Source of the DNA: JAFEBO01 sp036392375
GTDB lineage: Bacteria; Planctomycetota; Phycisphaerae; Phycisphaerales; UBA1924
Direction: 5' to 3'
Assembly: GCA_036392375.1 (NCBI GenBank)
Contig: DASVYC010000083.1
Coordinates: forward strand, 1-64,000
Length of the DNA: 64,000 nucleotides
The stretch's first letter is position 1. Every line of letters starts with the position of its first letter. Below are positions 58,171-64,000 of the stretch, piece by piece. The notes beneath the pieces were generated by a model. The model worked only from the letters and a program-made list of their open reading frames with translations. It did no database searches and was not told the origin of the DNA. A program made the position numbers and the translations under genes.

Positions 58171-58332
58171 GGACAATGTCCTTTCGCGTAAAGCTTTCCC
58201 CATCCCGGGTGAAATAACGAAACCCGGCAGGCGATAAACAAGAATCGGGCGATGGGAACCTCCGCTCCGCGGCAGGCGTTCTATCGCACCTTCTTCGTGT
58301 CGGCCCGACGGATCCGACGCATCCTTGTGATC

Positions 58333-59433
58333 ATGCACGCACGCTCGCTCATCCTCGCCTCGGCGTCCCTCGCCAGCTCGGCGTTGGCTACCCCCGTGGT
58401 GATCACCCCCGACGACACCAACCTGGTCGTCGTTGGCTTCTACCAGTCCAACGGCACCCCGCTCATGATCGAGGGCAACGCACCGGCCGTCTGGCTCGAC
58501 GTGACCGAGTTCGTGGATTCCTCCTCGATCTTCCTGCTCCGCCACGCCGCCCAGATCGGATCAGAGATTTGGCTCAGCGATCAGATCGCCGGCATGATCC
58601 ATCGGTTTTCCGCCCAAGCGGACGGCCCGCGCTACCTCGGCATGATCGACACGCTCGCCAACCCGCGCGGCATCGGCGTGATCAACGGCGAGGTGTGGGT
58701 CGCCAGCGGCGCCATCGGCGCTGCCGGCGGTGTCGCACGGTTCACCACCTCGGGCCAACCGATCGGCACATTCGACGCCGAAGACCCCTTTGATGCCCAA
58801 GCCTTCGGCAACTTCGCGTTGACCGCCAACATCATCCAGAACCGACTCGAGCTCTACCAGACCGACGGCACGTTCCTGAGCGCCTGGGGCGGCGCTTCCA
58901 CGCTCGACTTCCCCCTGCAGGTCACTCAGCGCACCATCGGACCGGTCGATGAGATCATCGTCGCCGGCAACGCTCTGCCCGCCCCGGGTCTTTATCGCTA
59001 CGACGTCGCCACCTCCAACTTCGTGGGCCGCATCCTCACCCAGAAGATCCTTCCATTTGTGACCGTCACCCAGCCGCGCGGCGTCGCGATGCTGGCCAAC
59101 GGCGAACTGCTCTGGACATCCACGCAGGGTGTGTTCGCCGTCGACCCCGTCACCAACATCAGCCGCACGCTCTATACCGGCGACAACTTCGTCTGCAACA
59201 TGGCGGACACCGTCGACTTCTCTAAGTACTGCGAGGGCGACATCAACAACGACGGCATGGTCGACGACGCCGATTTCAGCATCTTCGCTACCGCGTACAA
59301 CGTGCTTGTTTGCCCTGTCCTCGGCAACGGCTTCCCCGCCGGTTGCCCCGCCGACCTCTCCGGCGACGATGTGGTCGACGACTCCGACTTCTCGCTCTTT
59401 GCCCGCAGTTACGACCGGCTGCTCTGCCCCTAA
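58333..59433 (+). CDS. Exported beta-propeller-like protein with dockerin-like tail
   Basis: 366 residues from ATG 58333, giving a signal peptide (MHARSLILASASLASSALA). The middle (residues 30-300) is a repeated-strand domain with NHL-like turns (IHRFSAQADGPRYLGMIDT, GVARFTTSGQPIGTFDAE, GLYRYDVATSNFVGRIL). The last 70 residues have two acidic EF-hand-type repeats, DGMVDDADFSIFATAYN and DDVVDDSDFSLFARSYD, each followed by LLC/VLVC and Pro. These repeats are typical of planctomycete secreted proteins and resemble type I dockerins. They probably bind calcium and may anchor the protein; no cohesin is seen here. Confidence 0.75.
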   Translation: MHARSLILASASLASSALATPVVITPDDTNLVVVGFYQSNGTPLMIEGNAPAVWLDVTEFVDSSSIFLLRHAAQIGSEIWLSDQIAGMIHRFSAQADGPRYLGMIDTLANPRGIGVINGEVWVASGAIGAAGGVARFTTSGQPIGTFDAEDPFDAQAFGNFALTANIIQNRLELYQTDGTFLSAWGGASTLDFPLQVTQRTIGPVDEIIVAGNALPAPGLYRYDVATSNFVGRILTQKILPFVTVTQPRGVAMLANGELLWTSTQGVFAVDPVTNISRTLYTGDNFVCNMADTVDFSKYCEGDINNDGMVDDADFSIFATAYNVLVCPVLGNGFPAGCPADLSGDDVVDDSDFSLFARSYDRLLCP

Positions 59434-59508
59434 CCCCGGGTTCACACGCCAGTTTTCCGTTGCTCGAATCCTCCTTTTCCGGTACGTTCCGGGTGAGGAG
59501 ACATCACC

Positions 59509-62500
59509 TTGCACCCACGCGTCCGCTCGTGTACCCCCGCCGTCGTCGCGCTCGCTTGCTGGGCCGGTGCCGCGGCCGCCCAGTCCAAGGTCCAGTTCAC
59601 CTATCTCTGGCACCTCGAGCAGCCCGTCTACTGGCCCGACCGCCAGGTCTTTGGCTTCGACCGTTACGAACGCGCCCAGGAGTCGCGCTCCCACAAGGCC
59701 AGCGGCGCGACGCACCCCGAGAACAACCTCGACGACATCTTCGGGCTCGCCGACCGCCAAGCCGTATACCAGTACCGCACCCGCGACAGCGTCAACGCCA
59801 TCCGCTGGGCTCAAAGAGCGGGCGCTCAGATCTCCTATTCCGGCGGGCTCATCGAGAACATCATGTCGCTCGGAGGGAGCAACCAACTCGGGTACTCGCC
59901 GGGCTGGATGAACTCGATCCGCGAGGCACGCGGCTGGACCACCATCAACGGCAAGCCCCGCCTCGATGTCGTGATCTTCCCGTTCCATCACGCGCTCATG
60001 CCTCTGGTGGACGAGAACACCATGCGCAAGCAGATCCAGGCGTACAAGCGCATCTACGCCGACGCGTGGGGTAGTAGCGCCCCCATTTCCCGCGGCTTCT
60101 TCCCGAGCGAGATGGCTTTCAGCACCCGGATGATCGGCGTGCTTGCCAGCGAGAACATCACGTGGTCGGTGGTCAGCGCCGAGAAGATCGCCCGCGCTCA
60201 GCCCGACTTCCCCGTCGTCTTCGGCTCCGGCGGCATCAACTGCGACCCGCCGAACAAGGCGGACCAGATCAACCCGCTGAACAGCACCGTTGGGAACGCC
60301 TGGTACCGCCAGTCCATCTCCCGCGGCTGCTCGCCGGTGGAATCGATCTTCTCACTGATCCCACGCCGCGCTCAGTACATCGATCCAAACACCGGTGCAG
60401 CGTCGTCGATCATCGTGATTCCGGCTTCGCAGGGCCTCTCGTGGCGCGACGGCTACGCGCCCATCGGCACCACCGATTTCGCGAATCTCGCCGCACTGCA
60501 CACCGGCACCCGCCCTGCGCTCATCACGCTCACCCACGACGGCGACAACGCCTGGGGCGGCGGATTCTCGTACTACATGGAGGCGACGCCCAATCTCGTC
60601 TCTTCCGCCAACAGCACCTACCCCGCCACCACCATCGAGCAATACCTCAACGACTTCCCGGTGCCCGCCAATGACCTTGTGCACGTCGAAGACGGCGCGT
60701 GGGTGAATGCCGACGGCGATTTCGGCGCGCCGCAGTTCATCAACTGGAACTGGCCGCTGGTGAACGCTCAGGGCAACATCGACGTCACCAACGGCTGGGC
60801 CGAGGACGCCCGCAACTGGGCCGTGATCACCGCGATGCAGAACCGCGTCGAGACCGCGGAGGCCATCACGCTGGCGCGCCCGACCACGTTCCCCGTCCAC
60901 GGCGGCACCGCCGGTGCGCCGCTCAACATGGGCCGCATTGTCTACCCCGACAACTCGACGCTTCCCGCCGAACGCGCGTGGCACTACTTCATGGGCGCTC
61001 TGAACAGCGGCTACATGTACTACGGCACCGCCATCGACATGGAGGTGAAGCCCACCATCGCGTGCAACAACGCCGCCCGACTCGCCGATCCCGTGATCGC
61101 CAGCGCGGGCCCCAGCGGCGACACCGTGGCGCCCACTGTCTGGATCCCGCAGCGCACGCCGTGGAACCCCGGCTCCACCAACTTCGGCCCCCAGCACAAG
61201 TACCAGCAGGTCATCAACAACGGCGACTTCGACATCTGGACCTTCGCCTACGACGCCAGCGGCATCCCCGACGGCAGCGTCGTGCTGAAGTACCGCCTCG
61301 ACAACGACGGCAGCAATCCGCTCTCGTCTACGCAAAACGAGACCTACGCCGGCGGCTCCGAGGTCGGCGCGTGGCAGTCGGTCACGATGACCAAGCGGGC
61401 CTTTCCCGCGGGGAACTTCTTCAACGACCCGAGCATCAACTTCTTCGTGATACCGCAGTACATCGCGGATCAATACTCCGCTCGTCTCACCGGCATCCGC
61501 AGCAAGCTTGTCGATTACTACGTCGAGGCCACCGACAGCCGCGGTAATCTGAAGAAGTCTCCGATTCAACACGTCTACGTCGGCGACGGCAACGGCGCAC
61601 CCACCGGCGGCGGCACCACGGTCACGCTCTCGCCCGAGACTCCGATTGCCGGACAGAACGTCACCATCACGTACGACACCAACGGCCGCCCGCTCGCGGG
61701 CGCAAGCAACGTCGCGATGTACTGGGGCATCAACCAGTGGACGCCGGTGCAGCCGACGGTCCAGATGTCCGCCGCCGGGACCGGCAAGTGGAGCGTCACG
61801 ATCTCGGTGCCCGCCAACGCCACCAAGCTGGACATGGTCTTCAACAACGCGCTGCTGCCCGGCAGCGCGACGATCTGGGACAACAACGGCTCGCAGGACT
61901 GGCACTTCACCGTCAGCGGCGGAACGCCCGTCGATACTTGGCAGGTCAGCGGCGCACGCGATCCCGACTCCACCCTCATCGCAACCAGCGCCAGCAACAA
62001 CATCAATCTCTGGGCTGGCCTCAAGGGCGACATCTTCTACATGGCGACGCAAGCCGCGGCGGGCAGCAACGACCGCTTCCTGCTCCTCTCAGGACCCAAC
62101 GGCCCCGGCGCGTTGCAGAACGCCATGTGGGGCAAGGGCGGCCAGATCGGCGCATGGGCGTCGTTCGTCGGCAACGAAAGCTCCAACGGCTTCAATGGGT
62201 GGTTTGACGTGCCGTCCGGCAACGTCACGCAGAACGCCGCCACCAACAACGGCGGCGTGCTCGCCGCCACCATCGACCTCAAGAAGCGCTTCGGCGGCGG
62301 CACCACGCTCTCCAGCAAGGTCTACGTCGCCGTAGGGACCTATCCGACCGCCGACGCGACAACGCCCGTCAGCGCCGACTGCATCCCAAGCGCTGTCGGC
62401 AACACTCTGCCCAACGCGATCGAGATCAAGCTCTGCCAGTTCGCCAACCCGCGCTCGCCCCAGGGATGCTGCCCAAGCGACCTGACCAACGACGGCTTCA

Positions 62501-62655
62501 TCGACGACGCCGACTTTGTGCTCTTCGCCGACTTCTACAACACGCTCGTCATGCCCGGCGAGTACCAAGGCGGGGACCTCACCGGCGACGCGAGCTGCGA
62601 CGACGCCGACTTCGTGCTCTTTGCGACGGCATACAACGAGCTGCTTTGTCCCTGA
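59509..62655 (+). CDS. Secreted GH57-like glycoside hydrolase with carbohydrate-binding and dockerin-like modules
   Basis: 1048 residues from TTG 59509, with GAGGAG 8 bases upstream. A signal peptide (VVALACWAGAAAA) precedes the GH57 domain (residues 26-480). Conserved parts are LWHLEQPVYWP, GFFPSEMAFS with the nucleophile Glu201, and THDGDNAWGG near residues 342-351. Residues about 560-700 form a beta domain. Residues 700-800 contain a starch-binding-like module (YWGINQWTPVQPTVQM). A further beta domain and then two dockerin-like repeats (DGFIDDADFVLFADFYN, DASCDDADFVLFATAYN) end the protein. GH57 enzymes act on alpha-glucans such as starch. The exact substrate is inferred from the binding module only. 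Confidence 0.82.
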   Translation: MHPRVRSCTPAVVALACWAGAAAAQSKVQFTYLWHLEQPVYWPDRQVFGFDRYERAQESRSHKASGATHPENNLDDIFGLADRQAVYQYRTRDSVNAIRWAQRAGAQISYSGGLIENIMSLGGSNQLGYSPGWMNSIREARGWTTINGKPRLDVVIFPFHHALMPLVDENTMRKQIQAYKRIYADAWGSSAPISRGFFPSEMAFSTRMIGVLASENITWSVVSAEKIARAQPDFPVVFGSGGINCDPPNKADQINPLNSTVGNAWYRQSISRGCSPVESIFSLIPRRAQYIDPNTGAASSIIVIPASQGLSWRDGYAPIGTTDFANLAALHTGTRPALITLTHDGDNAWGGGFSYYMEATPNLVSSANSTYPATTIEQYLNDFPVPANDLVHVEDGAWVNADGDFGAPQFINWNWPLVNAQGNIDVTNGWAEDARNWAVITAMQNRVETAEAITLARPTTFPVHGGTAGAPLNMGRIVYPDNSTLPAERAWHYFMGALNSGYMYYGTAIDMEVKPTIACNNAARLADPVIASAGPSGDTVAPTVWIPQRTPWNPGSTNFGPQHKYQQVINNGDFDIWTFAYDASGIPDGSVVLKYRLDNDGSNPLSSTQNETYAGGSEVGAWQSVTMTKRAFPAGNFFNDPSINFFVIPQYIADQYSARLTGIRSKLVDYYVEATDSRGNLKKSPIQHVYVGDGNGAPTGGGTTVTLSPETPIAGQNVTITYDTNGRPLAGASNVAMYWGINQWTPVQPTVQMSAAGTGKWSVTISVPANATKLDMVFNNALLPGSATIWDNNGSQDWHFTVSGGTPVDTWQVSGARDPDSTLIATSASNNINLWAGLKGDIFYMATQAAAGSNDRFLLLSGPNGPGALQNAMWGKGGQIGAWASFVGNESSNGFNGWFDVPSGNVTQNAATNNGGVLAATIDLKKRFGGGTTLSSKVYVAVGTYPTADATTPVSADCIPSAVGNTLPNAIEIKLCQFANPRSPQGCCPSDLTNDGFIDDADFVLFADFYNTLVMPGEYQGGDLTGDASCDDADFVLFATAYNELLCP

Positions 62656-62676
62656 CCGCCTGTACCTCGCTGGGGC

Positions 62677-62693
62677 GGGGCCTTCCAGGCCCC
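62677..62693. repeat. GC-rich palindromic repeat, copy 2
   Basis: GGGGCCTTCCAGGCCCC is the exact reverse complement of the core at 37-53; the flanking GGGCG is shared too. It lies 22 bases after the GH57 stop and probably helps end that transcript. Confidence 0.5.
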
Positions 62694-62814
62694 ACGGCCA
62701 GAGCGCAAGCTCCCAGCAAAGGCATGGATTTCAATCACGCCGTCCGAAATACACCTCGTGCGACCGCGTTGGACTGCCGACCCGACCACGCACCCCGGCC
62801 CTGGAGTCCATCCC

Positions 62815-63932
62815 ATGCGATCACTCGTCGCCCTCGCCGGCGCGGCCGCTGTTGCCGCGCCCGCCCTTGCCCAGACCCCGACCTTCAACGACATTGTCTA
62901 CGCCAACGTGCTCCGCGACGACGGGATCTCAATGCCCGTCCGCCTCGACGTCTATTGGAACAACAACGTCGCCCCCTCGACTGCGTCCCCCTGCGTCGTC
63001 TGGATCCACGGCGGCGGCTGGGTCGGCGGCACGCATGACAACGTGCCGCAGATGGTCCGCACGCTCCTCAGCAGCGGCTTCGTCGTCGCCAGCGCGAGTA
63101 CCGTCTCAGCGGCGAGGCCATCTTCCCCGCGCAGATCCATGACGTCAAGGGCGCCATCCGACACCTCAAGCGGAACGCCGCCAACTATCGCATCGATCCC
63201 GCTCGCATCGGGACCTGGGGCACCAGCGCCGGTGGCCATCTCTCCGCGCTCGTGCTCACCAGCAACAACGTCTTCGAAGCCGAAGGCAGTGTCGGCGGCG
63301 TCGGACCCCGCGCCACGATCCGAGCGGCGGTCGACTTCTTCGGACCGACGGACATCCTGAACATGAGCCTCGATGTCACCACCCCGCCGGGATCCGGCTT
63401 CGATCACGACGCGCCGACCTCACCCGAGTCGCAGCTCATCGGTTTCGACGCTCCGGGACAGGGCATCGGTGTCCTTCGCGCGAACCAGAACAACCCCGCC
63501 GCACCATTCCCCGAGAAGATGCGGCTCGTCAATCTCGCCAACCCGATCACCCATGTCGATCCGCGTGATCTACGTATCTTCATCGCGCACGGCACGGCCG
63601 ATAGCACGGTGCCGATCAAGCAGAGCCAGCGGTTGTTCGACGCAATGAATGCGGTCAACACATCGCCGCAGTACACGCCGGTCACCGGAGCCGGGCACGG
63701 GGCACTCGGAAGCGCAGTCGAAGCCGCGGCTCGGCAGTTCCTGATCGACGAGCTCACCCGTTGCCTGACCGACCTCGACCGCGACGGGCTTGTCGACGAC
63801 GCGGACTTTGTCCGATTCGCGTTCTCGTACAACGCGCTCTTCGACGCCCGCGCCGACTTCAACGGCGATGGCCTGTGCGACGACGGCGACTTCGTCATCT
63901 TTGCGCGGGCCTACGAGTCGCTGGGGTGCTGA
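62815..63932 (+). pseudogene. Exported alpha/beta-hydrolase (esterase) with dockerin-like tail, one-base frameshift
   Basis: A single gene is split by a frameshift near 63099. The 5-prime part (from ATG 62815, GGAG 9 bases upstream) encodes a signal peptide and VVWIHGGGW, the oxyanion-hole motif of BD-FAE-like esterases. The 3-prime part, read one frame back from base 63099, gives YRLSGEAIFPAQIHDVKGAI, then GTWGTSAGGHLSALVL with the nucleophile Ser, FIAHGTADSTVP and GAGHGAL with the catalytic Asp and His. Two dockerin-like repeats (DGLVDDADFVRFAFSYN and DGLCDDGDFVIFARAYE) end it. One lost base explains everything, so either a recent mutation or a sequencing error is likely. All catalytic residues would be present in the repaired protein. 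Confidence 0.75.
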
Positions 63933-64000
63933 TCGCGTGAGGGCTCGCACGCGGAACGACGACCGCCGTGGGACCTCGTGCTCCCTGTTACGGACACGCA

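Noticed and set aside
1..64000. CRISPR arrays, tRNA or rRNA genes, transposases
   Set aside because: No regularly spaced direct repeats with unique spacers, no cloverleaf with an anticodon arm and CCA-type end that I could support, and no recognisable transposase or integrase.

Overview
The window is one contiguous stretch of a GC-rich bacterial chromosome. I infer a planctomycete of the Phycisphaerae type, for four reasons. Three extracellular proteins at the right end finish in paired acidic EF-hand (dockerin-like) repeats of the DDADFxxFAxxYN kind. Menaquinone synthesis uses the futalosine route (MqnD). Peptidoglycan genes (ftsW, murG) are present. A hybrid type II secretion / type IV pilus cluster carries several prepilin-like genes. 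This is inference from protein families, not a database result. No rRNA, tRNA, CRISPR array, transposase or prophage gene was seen.

Layout. 1-3.9 kb: an outer-membrane beta-barrel protein and two secreted proteins in visibly A/T-richer DNA. 3.9-8.5 kb: a PfkB-type kinase, a TetR / DUF1761 / SRPBCC operon with two matching operator palindromes at the regulator start, and a retropepsin-like PDZ protein. 8.6-13.4 kb: a PLP decarboxylase, an exported beta-carbonic anhydrase and a diguanylate cyclase. 13.5-21.5 kb: murG-ftsW, rimO, a standalone MshEN-domain protein, clpS, mnmE and an HPF/RaiA-like gene behind a structured leader. 21.6-29.6 kb: an NtrC-type regulator, a lone FecCD permease, atpC, smpB, an FAH-family gene, mqnD and purF.

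29.8-44.0 kb is the main system. A long minus-strand operon, read from right to left, encodes a receiver protein, an HD-GYP phosphodiesterase, a PAS histidine kinase, a STAS protein, GspE/PilB, GspF/PilC, PilM, PilN, PilO and a PilP/GspC-like protein, with a separate GspG-like major pseudopilin. Divergent from it are three minor pseudopilins and a PilX-like protein. Start/stop overlaps of 4 to 7 bases run from the STAS gene to pilO. With the diguanylate cyclase at 11.4 kb, the HD-GYP protein and the MshEN domains on GspE and at 18.1 kb, this looks like a secretion or pilus motor under cyclic-di-GMP control. No secretin gene is in the window.

44.1-51.4 kb: an intact ketosynthase, a GxxExxY protein, a ketosynthase-like protein lacking all three catalytic residues, cmk, a TIM-barrel protein and gcvH. 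51.5-58.0 kb: a LolD/MacB-type ABC exporter, gamma-glutamyltransferase and a UbiA prenyltransferase. 58.3-63.9 kb: the three exported dockerin-like proteins, the last with a one-base frameshift.

Many gaps between genes carry repeats of unusual design. Several are long imperfect inverted repeats whose arms are tandem copies of one short word, and each site has its own word (CAAATGGC, AGCTCAAAG, AGTGCCC, CGTCTCTC and others). A second family is a roughly 110-bp element of two hairpins, found three times. Two repeat-type sequences lie in frame inside rimO. These repeats are the most novel material here.
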